Part shown: in pieces, positions 1-8,868 of the stretch
How positions within the stretch are numbered: position 1 is the first letter of the stretch
Layout of the letters: each line of letters begins with the position of its first letter
Position numbers and translations under genes: made by a program
Assembly: GCA_003755025.1 (NCBI GenBank)
Contig: RJVL01000004.1
Location: forward strand, 310,001-374,000
Direction: 5' to 3'
Source: Diaphorobacter nitroreducens
GTDB taxonomy: Bacteria > Pseudomonadota > Gammaproteobacteria > Burkholderiales > Burkholderiaceae_C
Length of the DNA stretch: 64,000 bases
Notes under the pieces: generated by a model
What the model was told of the DNA's origin: nothing
The model's input: the letters and a program-made list of their open reading frames with translations, nothing else
Databases searched by the model: none

Positions 1-350
1 TACTTGCGCGCGATCTTGATGGCAGCCTCGTTGGCCTCCAGGCCAGTACTGCAGAAGAACACATTGGTCATGTGCGCGCGCTCGGTCAGCAGCTGGGCCA
101 GCTTTTCCTGTCCTGGCACATGGTAGTAGTTGGAGGTGTGGATCAGCTTGGCGATCTGGTCCTGCAGCGCCGGCACCAGCTTGGGATGGTTGTGGCCCAG
201 CGTATTCACGGCGATGCCGCCCAGTCCGTCGAGGTACTGCTTGCCGTTCACGTCCCACACACGCACGCCCTGGCCTCGCTCCAGCGCGATGGGTACGCGG
301 CCATAGGTGTTCATCACGTGGGGCGAGGCAGCCTCGACAAATGCGGTCAT
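1..350 (-). CDS. argD: Acetylornithine aminotransferase, N-terminal part (cut by window edge)
   Basis: The first 116 residues of a class III, PLP-dependent aminotransferase of the ArgD type, which converts N-acetylglutamate semialdehyde and glutamate to N-acetylornithine in arginine synthesis. Visible family signatures are the N-terminal segment with NTYGRVPI, the GLGGIAVNTLGH block and the STGLEANEAAIK block that precedes the cofactor site. The PLP lysine lies outside the window. The start ATG at 350 follows an AGGAG ribosome binding site. The gene is divergent from the DUF3579 gene. Succinylornithine or other class III aminotransferases cannot be fully excluded from the N-terminus alone. 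Confidence 0.85.
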   Translation of the reverse strand, partial: MTAFVEAASPHVMNTYGRVPIALERGQGVRVWDVNGKQYLDGLGGIAVNTLGHNHPKLVPALQDQIAKLIHTSNYYHVPGQEKLAQLLTERAHMTNVFFCSTGLEANEAAIKIARK

Positions 351-512
351 GCGGACATCTCCTGACAAGAGAGGGAAACGGGGAACAGCCCCAAAAAGGG
401 AAATGCGATTCTAGGGGCTGCCCCCGCGCGCACCATTGAAGATTGCGCATCACAGTCATGCGCTGCGCTTGCGTTCAATGCTGGCAGGCGGTGCTGGGGC
501 ATTGGAGGGTAG

Positions 513-526
513 CTCTTATATAAGAG
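513..526. promoter_or_regulatory. Perfect 14-bp palindrome in the argD / DUF3579 divergent region
   Basis: CTCTTATATAAGAG is a perfect palindrome in an otherwise GC-rich region, about 60 bases upstream of the DUF3579 start and 163 bases upstream of argD. It looks like a dimeric repressor site. I recall similar TCTTATATAAGA palindromes upstream of central-metabolism genes in betaproteobacteria, but cannot name the regulator. Confidence 0.45.
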
Positions 527-584
527 TTAGAATCCGTGCCACGCCGACGCACAAGGTCGGCGCCCCTTACACGACCCGAACCCG

Positions 585-899
585 ATGGTTGCTCCCTCCT
601 CCAAAGAAGTCTTCATCCAAGGCATTACCCTCGAAGGGAGGACCTTTCGGCCCAGCGACTGGGCCGAGCGCCTGGCGGGGGTCATGAGCCAGTTCCGCCC
701 CGGCGGTGCCGTGCCTGGCAGCCACCTGAACTACTCCCCCTGGTGCATTCCTACCAGCATGAACGGAGTGAAGTGCGTGGTGGTCCACCGCGACCTGCAG
801 GCGCACGAGCCCATGGCGTGGGACTTCGTGCTCAACTTTGCCAGAGACAACAACTTGCAGGTCGTCGAAGCCTGCCTGCTCCCCGATCCCAAGGCCTGA
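585..899 (+). CDS. DUF3579 domain protein
   Basis: A 104-residue protein matching the DUF3579 family, a small cytoplasmic family common in betaproteobacteria and often found near argD/argF and rpsT. Recognisable features are the IQGITLEGRTFRPSDWAERL segment near the N-terminus and the HLNYSPWCIP block in the middle. No transmembrane segment or signal peptide is visible. Its function is unknown. No strong Shine-Dalgarno sequence precedes the ATG. The stop codon lies inside the stem of its own terminator. Confidence 0.85.
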   Translation: MVAPSSKEVFIQGITLEGRTFRPSDWAERLAGVMSQFRPGGAVPGSHLNYSPWCIPTSMNGVKCVVVHRDLQAHEPMAWDFVLNFARDNNLQVVEACLLPDPKA

Positions 900-919
900 C
901 AACACAGGCCTTTTCTTTT
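891..919 (+). terminator. Intrinsic terminator of the DUF3579 gene
   Basis: An 8-bp stem AAGGCCTG / CAGGCCTT (891-898 and 905-912) with a 6-base loop is followed by TTCTTTT. The left arm overlaps the last codons and the TGA stop of the DUF3579 gene. Confidence 0.8.
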
Positions 920-967
920 GGGTGGGCGTGTGTGCCCCCGAGGTGCTGTGCCGAGCAGCGCCGGGCA

Positions 968-991
968 CAAAAAAACCGCCCGGAGGCGGTT
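968..991 (-). terminator. Intrinsic terminator of rpsT
   Basis: On the minus strand AACCGCC / GGCGGTT form a stem around a 4-base loop, followed by a run of T (968-975). It lies about 85 bases beyond the rpsT stop codon. Confidence 0.85.
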
Positions 992-1077
992 TCTCTGCTT
1001 TGCTGACAGCGCACCCGTTACAAACGGCGGGTGGCGAGCCACCCGGGCTGTTGGCCTGCGCGGGGCAGGCGGTGAAT

Positions 1078-1380
1078 TTAGGCGGCTGCCAGAGCCAAGG
1101 CTTTCACCTTGGCGGACAGGCGGCTCTTGTCGCGAGCTGCCTTGTTCTTGTGGAAGATGCCCTTGTCGGCGATGGTGTCCAGCACGGACTGGGCCTTGGC
1201 GAACAACTCGGTTGCCTTGGTCTTGTCACCGGCCAGAACAGCCTTCTCGACGTTCTTGACGGCGGTGCGGTACTTGGAGCGCAGCGAGGTGTTGGCTGCG
1301 TTCAGCTTGAGGCCTTGGCGGGCGCGCTTGCGGCCCGATGCCAGGCGGGGGTTCTTTTTCTTTGGCTTTCCAGATGCCAT
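1078..1380 (-). CDS. rpsT: 30S ribosomal protein S20
   Basis: A 100-residue, strongly basic protein with the S20 signature: [20 protein letters not shown] at the N-terminus, [10 protein letters not shown] in the middle and [15 protein letters not shown] towards the end. S20 binds 16S rRNA in the body of the small subunit. Length is slightly above the usual 86-90 residues because of an Ala-rich tail. It is transcribed away from murJ, has a good -10 box and its own terminator, so it is probably monocistronic. Confidence 0.97.
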   Translation of the reverse strand: MASGKPKKKNPRLASGRKRARQGLKLNAANTSLRSKYRTAVKNVEKAVLAGDKTKATELFAKAQSVLDTIADKGIFHKNKAARDKSRLSAKVKALALAAA

Positions 1381-1425
1381 GGTATGTGTTCCTTGTGTCT
1401 GAGGATGTTGTCAGCAAAGCCGGCC

Positions 1426-1431
1426 ATTATA
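1426..1431 (-). promoter_or_regulatory. -10 box of the rpsT promoter
   Basis: A perfect TATAAT is present on the minus strand 46 bases upstream of the rpsT start codon. No convincing -35 hexamer is seen at the usual spacing. Confidence 0.55.
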
Positions 1432-1484
1432 GCGCAGCCGCCATTTCGGGCGTGGCGCGACGCCAAACGCATACACTTGCGCCG

Positions 1485-3050
1485 GTGTCCCTGTTCAAAG
1501 CCGCTTCCACCGTATCGCTGTTGACCCTGGCCTCCCGCGTGACGGGCCTGGTGCGTGATCTGCTCATGGCCTCGATGTTCGGCGCCAACGTTCTGACAGA
1601 CGCTTTCAACGTCGCTTTTCGCATTCCCAACCTGTTTCGCCGCTTGTTCGCCGAAGGGGCGTTCAGCCAGGCCTTCGTGCCCGTCCTGGCCGCGCACAAG
1701 GCGCAGCATGGCGATGAGGACACCCATGCACTTGTGAACGCCGTGGCCACGGCGCTGTTCTGGGCGCTGCTGCTGACCTGCGTGTTGGGGGTGGTAGGAG
1801 CGCCGCTGCTCGTGTGGGCGCTGGCCAGCGGGTTGCGCCAGAGTCCGGAGGGGTTCGACGCCGCCGTGTTCATGACGCGCTGGATGTTCCCCTACATTGG
1901 ATTCATGTCGCTGGTGGCCCTTTCTGCGGGCGTGCTCAACACCTGGAAGCGCTTTGGCGTGCCGGCCGCCACACCCGTGCTGCTGAATCTGTGCATGATC
2001 GCGGCCGCTTGGCTGGGCGCGCCACAACTGGCGGCGCGGGGCATAGAGCCCATCTACGCCATGGTGGGCGGGGTGATGGGTGGCGGGGTGCTGCAACTGG
2101 CGGTGCAATTGCCCGCATTGCGCCGCCTGGGGCTGCTGCCCCGCATCGGCATGACCTGGGGCAGGGTACGCAGTGCCTGGCAGGACCCAGGCGTGCGCCG
2201 CATTCTTACCCTGATGGCGCCGGCGTTGCTGGGCGTGGGGGTGGCACAGATCTCGCTGATGATCAACACGCAGATCGCGTCCTATCTCACGCCGGGCAGC
2301 GTGACATGGCTGTTTTATGCCGACCGCCTCATGGAATTTCCCACGGCCCTGCTGGGCGTGGCGCTGGGCGTGGTGCTCACGCCGCAGTTGTCGGCCGCCA
2401 AGGCTGCGGGGGATGGTGAACGCTACTCGGCCATGTTGGACTGGGGGCTGCGCATCGTGGTGCTGCTGGCCGTACCCTGCGCCGTGGGACTGCTGACCTT
2501 CGCAACGCCGCTGGTGGCCACGCTGTTCCACCATGGTGCGCTGAACGACGGCGACGTACGGCAGATCTCCGTGGCGCTGGCAGGCTATGGAGCGGGGTTG
2601 CTGGGCCTGGTGGCCATCAAGGTGCTGGCGCCGGGTTACTACGCCAGCCAGGATATCCGCACGCCCGTGCGCATCGCCATCGTGGTGCTGGTGGCCACGC
2701 AGATCATGAATGCCGCGCTGGTGCCTCTGCTGGCGCATGCTGGGCTGGCGCTGTCGATTGGCCTGGGTGCGCTCATCAACGCCCTGTGGCTGCTCACGGG
2801 GCTGCTGCGGCGGGGAAGCTTTCGCCCGCGCGAAGGCTGGGGCCGGTTTGCGCTGCAGGTGATTGCCGCCAGTGCGCTGCTGGCCGTGTTCCTGCTCTGG
2901 GCCTCCCACCACTTCGACTGGCTGGCGCTGCGGGCGCACAGCTTGCAGCGTGCGGGACTGCTGGCGCTGCTGCTCGCCGTATCGGCCGCGCTGTACTTTG
3001 GCGCGCTGTGGGCCTGCGGGCTCAAGCTGCGCCAGCTGTTGCGCCGCTGA
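1485..3050 (+). CDS. murJ: Lipid II flippase MurJ
   Basis: A 521-residue polytopic inner-membrane protein of the MOP superfamily that flips lipid II across the membrane for peptidoglycan synthesis. The N-terminus SLFKAASTVSLLTLASRVTG and the following RIPNLFRRLFAEGAFSQAFVP block are hallmark MurJ sequence. About fourteen hydrophobic segments are present. I chose the GTG at 1485 because conserved MurJ sequence begins exactly there. The open frame extends upstream to 1338, but that part overlaps the rpsT coding region. A TACACT box at 1472 would put the transcript start near the GTG, so a leaderless message is possible. Confidence 0.93.
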   Translation: MSLFKAASTVSLLTLASRVTGLVRDLLMASMFGANVLTDAFNVAFRIPNLFRRLFAEGAFSQAFVPVLAAHKAQHGDEDTHALVNAVATALFWALLLTCVLGVVGAPLLVWALASGLRQSPEGFDAAVFMTRWMFPYIGFMSLVALSAGVLNTWKRFGVPAATPVLLNLCMIAAAWLGAPQLAARGIEPIYAMVGGVMGGGVLQLAVQLPALRRLGLLPRIGMTWGRVRSAWQDPGVRRILTLMAPALLGVGVAQISLMINTQIASYLTPGSVTWLFYADRLMEFPTALLGVALGVVLTPQLSAAKAAGDGERYSAMLDWGLRIVVLLAVPCAVGLLTFATPLVATLFHHGALNDGDVRQISVALAGYGAGLLGLVAIKVLAPGYYASQDIRTPVRIAIVVLVATQIMNAALVPLLAHAGLALSIGLGALINALWLLTGLLRRGSFRPREGWGRFALQVIAASALLAVFLLWASHHFDWLALRAHSLQRAGLLALLLAVSAALYFGALWACGLKLRQLLRR

Positions 3051-3063
3051 AGGGAGAGGGCGC

Positions 3064-3912
3064 ATGGCGTTGAGCTATTCCGTTCCCACGCCGCTGGAGT
3101 ATTTCGCGTCGCTGGTCCAGGTGCCGCAGGGCGGCGCCATCGCGTTGCTGGAGTCGGCGGCCTGCATCGCGCAGGACGAATATCCGCGCCTGGATGTGCA
3201 GCAGTTCCTGGACGAGATGGACCGCCTGCAGGCGCGGCTGCAGCGGCGCATTGCGCAGGATGCCGAACCGCTGCTGCGGCTCAATCTGCTCAACCAGTTC
3301 TTCTTTGGCGAACTGGGCTTTGCGGGCAATCTCAACGACTACTACGCGCCGGGCAACAGCTATTTGCACGTCGTGCTGGAGAAGCGGCGCGGCATTCCCA
3401 TCTCGCTGGCGGTGCTGTGGCTGGAGCTGGCGCAGGGGGTGGGCCTGCGTGCGCACGGGGTGGCCTTTCCCGGGCATTTCCTGGTCAAGGTGCTCATGCC
3501 CACGGGCCAGGTCGTGATGGACCCGATGACGGGGCTTTCCCTCTCGCGCGAAGCGCTGGGCGAGCGGCTGGAACCTTTTCGCCGCGGACACGGACCGCTG
3601 GAGGACGAAGCTCCGCTGGGCCTGTATCTGCAGGCCGCCACGGAGCGGGACATTCTTGCGCGCATGCTGCGCAATCTGAAGGAAATCCACCGCGCGCGCC
3701 AGGACTGGAGTCGCCTGGTGGCGGTGCAGGACCGGCTCATCGTGTTGCTGCCCGATGCCTGGAGCGAGTGGCGCGACCGCGGGCTGGCGTATGCGGAGAG
3801 CGGCGCATCCCTGCAAGCGCTGGAGAACCTGGAGACCTATCTGGCCCACGCTGCGGGTGCCGAAGATGCCCCTGCGATCGCACAGCGCGTGAAAGAACTG
3901 CGCCGTTTCTGA
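3064..3912 (+). CDS. SirB1-type transglutaminase-like / TPR protein
   Basis: A 282-residue cytoplasmic protein of the SirB1 family. The N-terminal two thirds form a transglutaminase-like domain with the conserved blocks NDYYAPGNSYLHVVL, RRGIPISLAVLW and GHFLVKV. The last 90 residues are helical and TPR-like (NLKEIHRARQDWSRL, then AYAESGASLQALENL). It starts 13 bases after murJ, so the two are probably cotranscribed. The biochemical role of the family is unclear. The catalytic Cys of true transglutaminases is not obvious. Confidence 0.82.
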   Translation: MALSYSVPTPLEYFASLVQVPQGGAIALLESAACIAQDEYPRLDVQQFLDEMDRLQARLQRRIAQDAEPLLRLNLLNQFFFGELGFAGNLNDYYAPGNSYLHVVLEKRRGIPISLAVLWLELAQGVGLRAHGVAFPGHFLVKVLMPTGQVVMDPMTGLSLSREALGERLEPFRRGHGPLEDEAPLGLYLQAATERDILARMLRNLKEIHRARQDWSRLVAVQDRLIVLLPDAWSEWRDRGLAYAESGASLQALENLETYLAHAAGAEDAPAIAQRVKELRRF

Positions 3913-4019
3913 TCCAGGCCAAGCGTGCCATGTGACAAAAACATGGCAAAAGCGCACCATGTCATGTGCTGGACACGAAGAGTTGTCACCATCTTCTGCC
4001 TGCCGAGAAGGTACCAGTC

Positions 4020-4934
4020 ATGCCGCACATATCCGAGATCAATTCCCACGAACTCATGGAACGCATCGCCGACGATCTGGCCGACGGCTATGACGAGGAG
4101 TTGGAGCTGGAGATCGAGGACCGCGCCTTCGATGAGCACGGACTGCAGGCGCCCGTGGACCGGCTGGCACGCCAGCAATATTTCCGGGAGCTGTTCCGCC
4201 TGCAGGGCGAGCTGGTCAAGCTGCAGGACTGGGTGCAGCACTCAAGGCAGAAGGTGGTGGTGATCTTCGAGGGGCGCGACGCCGCCGGCAAGGGCGGGGT
4301 GATCAAGCGCATTACCCAACGGTTGAACCCGCGCGTGGTGCGCGTGGCGGCGCTACCTGCGCCCAATGACCGCGAGCGCACGCAGTGGTACTTCCAGCGC
4401 TATGTGGCGCACCTGCCCGCGGCAGGCGAGGTCGTGCTCTTTGACCGCAGCTGGTACAACCGCGCGGGCGTCGAGAAAGTGATGGGCTTTTGCACGGAGG
4501 AGGAGTACGAGGAGTTCTTCCGCAGCGTGCCGGAGTTCGAGAAGATGCTCGTGCGCTCAAGCATCCGGCTCATCAAGTACTGGTTCTCGATCTCCGACGA
4601 GGAGCAGCACTTGCGGTTCCTGGGGCGCATCCACGACCCGCTCAAGCAGTGGAAACTGAGCCCCATGGACCTGGAGAGCCGCGTGCGCTGGGAGGAATAC
4701 ACCAAGGCCAAGGAGGCGATGCTGGAGCGCACCCACATCCCCGAGGCCCCATGGTGGGTGGTGCAGGCCGTGGACAAGAAGAAAGCGCGCCTCAACTGCA
4801 TCGCCCACTTGCTGGAGCAGCTGCCGTATGCCGATGTGCCGCATACCGAGGTGGTGCTGCCCGACCGCGTGCGCCACCCGGACTACCTGCGCCAGCCCAC
4901 ACCCGGCAGCATGCTCGTGCCCGAGCGGTACTGA
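4020..4934 (+). CDS. ppk2: Polyphosphate kinase 2
   Basis: A 304-residue PPK2-family kinase that transfers phosphate between polyphosphate and nucleoside di- or monophosphates. It has a Walker A loop GRDAAGKGG at residues 85-93, a Walker B / lid region with DRSWYNR at 142-148 and the family block WKLSPMDLESRVRWEEYTKA. The start at 4020 has a GAGAAGG site 8 bases upstream. An upstream in-frame ATG at 3966 lacks one and would add 18 non-conserved residues. The class (GDP/ADP versus NMP preference) cannot be set by eye. Confidence 0.9.
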   Translation: MPHISEINSHELMERIADDLADGYDEELELEIEDRAFDEHGLQAPVDRLARQQYFRELFRLQGELVKLQDWVQHSRQKVVVIFEGRDAAGKGGVIKRITQRLNPRVVRVAALPAPNDRERTQWYFQRYVAHLPAAGEVVLFDRSWYNRAGVEKVMGFCTEEEYEEFFRSVPEFEKMLVRSSIRLIKYWFSISDEEQHLRFLGRIHDPLKQWKLSPMDLESRVRWEEYTKAKEAMLERTHIPEAPWWVVQAVDKKKARLNCIAHLLEQLPYADVPHTEVVLPDRVRHPDYLRQPTPGSMLVPERY

Positions 4935-4992
4935 CGATTGGCGATTGGGCGGGTGGTCCAGTCCACGCCAAGGCAAGCGGAGGCCGGGGGAG

Positions 4993-5014
4993 CCGAGCGC
5001 CTTGGGGCGCTCGG
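4993..5014. other. GC-rich hairpin in the ppk2 / usp convergent gap
   Basis: CCGAGCGCC / GGCGCTCGG is a perfect 9-bp inverted repeat with a 4-base loop between two convergent genes. It has no T-run on either side, so termination by it is uncertain. Confidence 0.4.
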
Positions 5015-5025
5015 ACGTGCCGCCT

Positions 5026-5418
5026 TTAAGCGGCCTTGACGGCCAATACCGGGCAATCGACGTTGAGCAGGATCTCCTGCGCCATGCTGCCCAGCAGCAG
5101 CTTGCCGACGGGCGAGCGTTTGCGCAGGCCGATCACCAGCACGGATACCTGCAGCGTCGCGACCATTTCCTCGATCTCCTCGATGGTGCTCTTGCCGCGC
5201 ACGAACTGCTTGAACTCGGCCTCGATCGGCAGCGTGGCCAGGCGCTCCTCCACACGTTCGGCCTCGTAGCCGTTGACGATGCTGGGGTCTTCCTGGCGCC
5301 CGCCGGGGCCGGCGTTGACGACGACCAGGCGTTCATTGCGACGGGTGGCGATTTCGATGCCCTTGTCCAGCGCGGCCCGGCCTTCGGGGCGTGGAACGTA
5401 GGCGACGAGAATGGTCAT
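5026..5418 (-). CDS. Universal stress protein (UspA family)
   Basis: A 130-residue single-domain Usp protein. It begins with the typical beta strand MTILVAYVPRPEGRAAL and ends with the nucleotide-binding region VLVIGLRKRSPVGKLLLGSMAQEIL, which contains the G-2x-G-9x-G(S/T)-like pattern of ATP-binding Usp proteins in altered form, followed by VDCPVLAVKA. Probably cytoplasmic and induced in stress or stationary phase. It is convergent with ppk2, itself linked to stress energy metabolism. Confidence 0.88.
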   Translation of the reverse strand: MTILVAYVPRPEGRAALDKGIEIATRRNERLVVVNAGPGGRQEDPSIVNGYEAERVEERLATLPIEAEFKQFVRGKSTIEEIEEMVATLQVSVLVIGLRKRSPVGKLLLGSMAQEILLNVDCPVLAVKAA

Positions 5419-5580
5419 GCAAAGTCTCCCTTATAGCTGTGATGACGATGTGTCTGGCGCACTGCGCGCCAGCCGCCAGAATAGCCCAACATCGCAGGCG
5501 TTGGCGAGTGTCATCCCGGGTGCGGGGCGCGCGATGGGGGCCAGGCGCCGCACCAGGCGCGGGAAGAGGGTTTGGGGGTG

Positions 5581-5630
5581 AAAAAGCCTTGCAGCGCATG
5601 CTGGACAAGCGCTAGCAGCTATGGTTTTTG
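5581..5630 (-). repeat. Interspersed palindromic repeat, copy 1
   Basis: A minus-orientation copy of the family described in the findings: on the minus strand CCATAGCTGCTAGCGCTTG followed by GCGCTGCAAGGCTTTTT. It lies between the AI-2E permease stop and the Usp start. Confidence 0.75.
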
Positions 5631-5641
5631 CGGAGCGGCGG

Positions 5642-6721
5642 TTATACCAGCCGCGCGGCTTCCAGCTCTTTTTTCAGGTAGGCGTAGAACAGCGGTGCCG
5701 CCACCAGCCCCGCAGGGCCGAAGACGGCTTCGGCCACGAACATCACCGACAGCAGCTCCCACACGCCCATGTGGGTGCGCCGCCCGACGACCTTGGCGTT
5801 GATCACGTACTCGGCCTTGTGGATCAGGATCAGGAAGGCCAGGCAGGCCACGGCCGCAACGGGCGATACCGACAGTCCCACCAGCGTGATGACCGCGTTG
5901 CACAGCAGGTTGCCCACGATGGGCACCAGGCCGGCCACGAAGGTCAGGGTGATCAAAGCGGGGGTGTAGGGCAGGTCCAAGTCCCACAGGGGCAGCACCA
6001 GCAACAGGAACAGTGCGGTGAGCAGCGTGTTGAAGGCGGCAATCCAGAACTGCGCCGCGACGATCTGACGGAAGGCCTCTCCCATACGCGCGATGCGCAG
6101 CACCAGCTCTTGTGCCAAGGGGCCGCGTGAAGCGCCCACGCTGCGTACGGCGGCCAGTGCCCCGATCAGCAGGCCCACATAGGCATACAGCAGGCCCGTG
6201 AGCCAGGCGCGCCCCGCCATGGCCAGGGCGCCGGCCTTTGCGGCCAGATAGGCGGCGATGGTGCGCTGGATTTCGGCGGCGCCTTCGGGCAACTGGGCCG
6301 CGATGTCGGTGGGCAGCTTCAGCCGCAGTTCCAGCACGGTGCGGGCCAGGAAGTCCAGCAGTTCGCGGTATTGCTGGGGGGCGTCGACGATATAGGTGCG
6401 CGAATGCGACAGCGCCAGCGCCAGCAGCAGCAAGGGAGACAGCATGACCAGCGTGGCGGCTGCCGTCTGGCCGCGGGTTGCCATGCTGTTCGCCGTGCGC
6501 GACGGGAACCACGCCAAGCGTGGCGCCAGCCAACGCGTGAGCAGAAAACCCAGGCACACGCACAGCAGCCCGGGCAGCAGCCCGCGCAGCATCACCAGCA
6601 GCAGCGCGGCGCCCATCAGCACGTAGCTGGCGATCACCACGCCCCGCGTGGCGGGCGCGAATGGCGGCCTCAGGGCGGCAGGCGTGGCGGCGGAGCCTTG
6701 CGGCGGCTGACCCGAAGGCAT
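5642..6721 (-). CDS. AI-2E family transporter (PerM/YdiK-like permease)
   Basis: A 359-residue polytopic membrane protein of the AI-2E family transporter superfamily. Hydrophobic segments lie near residues 30-85, around 200-260 and 270-345. The characteristic family motif is seen as AGLVPIVGNLLCNAVITLVGLS, and the C-terminal block KVVGRRTHMGVWELLSVM is the usual conserved loop. Substrates in this family vary (autoinducer-2, ions, sodium/proton exchange) and cannot be predicted here. It follows purM on the same strand after 18 bases and may be cotranscribed. Confidence 0.85.
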   Translation of the reverse strand: MPSGQPPQGSAATPAALRPPFAPATRGVVIASYVLMGAALLLVMLRGLLPGLLCVCLGFLLTRWLAPRLAWFPSRTANSMATRGQTAAATLVMLSPLLLLALALSHSRTYIVDAPQQYRELLDFLARTVLELRLKLPTDIAAQLPEGAAEIQRTIAAYLAAKAGALAMAGRAWLTGLLYAYVGLLIGALAAVRSVGASRGPLAQELVLRIARMGEAFRQIVAAQFWIAAFNTLLTALFLLLVLPLWDLDLPYTPALITLTFVAGLVPIVGNLLCNAVITLVGLSVSPVAAVACLAFLILIHKAEYVINAKVVGRRTHMGVWELLSVMFVAEAVFGPAGLVAAPLFYAYLKKELEAARLV

Positions 6722-6739
6722 CGTGCCAATCGCGCTGGA

Positions 6740-7789
6740 TCAGCCCACGACGACGGCGGCGCCGTCGCCACGCTCGGCAATGGCGCCGATGGCGTACACC
6801 GCCTCGCCCAGTGCGCGCAGCGTGGCGGCCGTGGCGTCGGCGGCCTCCGCCGGCACGACCACCACCATGCCGATGCCGTTGTTGAACGTGCGGTTCATCT
6901 CGATGTCGTCGATGCCGGCGGTCTTTTGCAGCCAGGCGAACAGCTCCGTCTGCGGCCAGCTGCCGGCCTTCAGGTGGGCGGCCGTGCCTTCGGGCAGTAC
7001 CCGCGGAATGTTCTCCAGCAGACCACCACCGGTGATGTGGGCCAGGGCCTTGATCGGATGCTGTGCCAGCGCGGCCAGCACGTTCTTCACGTACAGGCGC
7101 GTGGGCTCCATGACGGCGGCCTTGAAGGGCTTGCCGTCCAGCGTGTCGGGCAGCGTGCCGGCGGCCGCGGCGCGCTCGATGCACTTGCGCACCAGCGAAA
7201 AACCGTTGGAATGCACCCCGCTGGAGGCCAGGCCCAGCACCACGTCGCCGGGTTTCACCGTCTGGCCGGTGAGGATCTTCGACTTCTCGACCGCGCCCAC
7301 GGCAAAGCCGGCCAGGTCGTATTCACCGTCGGGGTACATGCCGGGCATCTCGGCCGTCTCGCCGCCGATCAGTGCGCAGCCGCTCAGCTCACAGCCACGG
7401 GCGATGCCCCCCACCACTGCGGCGGCGGTGTCCACGTCCAGCTTGCCGCAGGCGAAGTAGTCCAGGAAGAACAGGGGCTCGGCGCCCTGTACCAGCACGT
7501 CGTTGACGCTCATGGCCACCAGGTCGATGCCCACGGTGTCGTGCATGTTCCACTCGAACGCCAGCTTGAGCTTGGTGCCCACGCCGTCGGTGCCGGAGAC
7601 CAGCACCGGCTCCTGGTAGCGCTTGGGCACCTCGAACAGCGCACCAAAGCCGCCGATGCCCGCCATCACCCCCTCGCGCAGGGTCTTCTTGGCCAGCGGC
7701 TTGATGCGCTCGACCAGCGCGTCGCCTGCGTCGATGTCAACGCCGGCGTCTTTGTAGGAGATGGGAGTGGAGGGGGCAGAGGAACTCAT
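6740..7789 (-). CDS. purM: Phosphoribosylformylglycinamidine cyclo-ligase
   Basis: A 349-residue PurM (AIR synthetase), which closes the imidazole ring in purine synthesis with ATP. It has the signature blocks [56 protein letters not shown] and [18 protein letters not shown]. The start at 7789 (MSSSAPST) precedes the conserved [13 protein letters not shown] segment. The frame is open further upstream but has no family sequence there. It is divergent from hda. Confidence 0.96.
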   Translation of the reverse strand: MSSSAPSTPISYKDAGVDIDAGDALVERIKPLAKKTLREGVMAGIGGFGALFEVPKRYQEPVLVSGTDGVGTKLKLAFEWNMHDTVGIDLVAMSVNDVLVQGAEPLFFLDYFACGKLDVDTAAAVVGGIARGCELSGCALIGGETAEMPGMYPDGEYDLAGFAVGAVEKSKILTGQTVKPGDVVLGLASSGVHSNGFSLVRKCIERAAAAGTLPDTLDGKPFKAAVMEPTRLYVKNVLAALAQHPIKALAHITGGGLLENIPRVLPEGTAAHLKAGSWPQTELFAWLQKTAGIDDIEMNRTFNNGIGMVVVVPAEAADATAATLRALGEAVYAIGAIAERGDGAAVVVG

Positions 7790-8125
7790 GGGATGTGCGT
7801 CAGTGCTGAGGGCCGCGGTCGGCGGGCCGGAAAGCGGGGATTTTAAGGGTCCGCCCGGGCGTGCCGCGAATGCCCCCGCGCGGCGGGCTGAGCCGCACGC
7901 GGCCCGGGCTCGGGTCGTCTGGGCCATCGACGCACTAAAATCGCGGGTTGCACGCCCTGCGTGCCGCCCGCTTCCCGGGCGCCTCCATGGTTTCGCGGCG
8001 GTGAACCGCGGCGCGTCCCCTACCTTGCCTCCCATGCCATCCACTCCATCCCGTTACGGCCCGGCCACGCTCCGCATTGCGCGCGGAGGCCGGGGCGCGC
8101 CGCACTTGCGCGGGTGGCGCTCGCC
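7790..8125. other. purM / hda divergent intergenic region
   Basis: 336 bases without a supported gene. It should hold both divergent promoters. The only promoter-like element I see is TAAAAT at 7936-7941 on the plus strand, without a good -35. The remainder is GC-rich with no clear operator or RNA. Confidence 0.4.
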
Positions 8126-8818
8126 ATGAAGCAGCTGGCCCTGGACATTGGCCTGGTGACCGGCCCCACGCTCGACAACTTCCATGCCGGCCCCAACGCG
8201 CAGGCACTGCAGCACCTGCGACTGGCGGTGGCCGGTGGCGCCGCGCCGCGCTCGCCCGTGCCCACCTACCTGTGGGGCGAAACGGGCACCGGCAAGTCGC
8301 ACCTGCTGCGGGCCACGTACGAGGCGCTGCGCGGGCAGGGCGCCAGCGTGGGCTGGCTCGACGCCTCCGTGGCGCTGCCCTCGGCCTTCGACGAGCGCTG
8401 GAGCGCGGTGCTGCTCGACGAGGTGCACCTGTACACCACGGCGCAGCAGGCGGCGGCTTTCAACTGGTTCGTCAACGCCATCAACCCCACCGAAGGAGCG
8501 CCCCGCTGGGTACTGGCCGCGGGCGACCTGCCACCGGCCGACCTGCCGCTGCGCGACGACCTGCGCACACGGCTGGGCTGGGGCCACGTGTTCCAGCTCC
8601 AGCTGCTGGACGAGCAGGAGCGCCGCGCCGTGCTGCGCCAGCAGGCCGACGCGCGCGGCATCTTCCTGGCCGATGAGGTCATGAACTACATGCTGGGCCG
8701 CTTTTCGCGCGACCTGGGCAGCCTTATGCAGCTGCTGGACCGGCTCGACAGCTTTGCGCTGCGCACGCAGCGCGCCGTCACCGTCCCGCTGCTCAAGACC
8801 ATGCTGGAGACCGAGTAG
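8126..8818 (+). CDS. hda: DnaA-homologue Hda, regulator of replication initiation
   Basis: A 230-residue AAA+ protein of the DnaA/Hda family. It has the N-terminal LDIGLVTGPTLDNF segment, a Walker A loop GETGTGKSHLL and a Walker B-like LLDEVHLY (where the family has DDI/DEV). The domain III arginine-finger region is LRTRLGWGHVFQL. Hda with the sliding clamp stimulates ATP hydrolysis by DnaA and so prevents re-initiation. It lacks the DNA-binding domain IV of DnaA. The order hda-HAD-pcnB-folK is typical of Burkholderiales. Confidence 0.92.
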   Translation: MKQLALDIGLVTGPTLDNFHAGPNAQALQHLRLAVAGGAAPRSPVPTYLWGETGTGKSHLLRATYEALRGQGASVGWLDASVALPSAFDERWSAVLLDEVHLYTTAQQAAAFNWFVNAINPTEGAPRWVLAAGDLPPADLPLRDDLRTRLGWGHVFQLQLLDEQERRAVLRQQADARGIFLADEVMNYMLGRFSRDLGSLMQLLDRLDSFALRTQRAVTVPLLKTMLETE

Positions 8819-8868
8819 CGCGCGGCCATCGGTGCAGGGCGCTTTCATCCACCCATTGCAATCAACGC

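Noticed and set aside
1338-1484. N-terminal extension of the murJ open frame
   Set aside because: It overlaps rpsT and its promoter, has no MurJ sequence, and MurJ similarity starts exactly at the GTG 1485.
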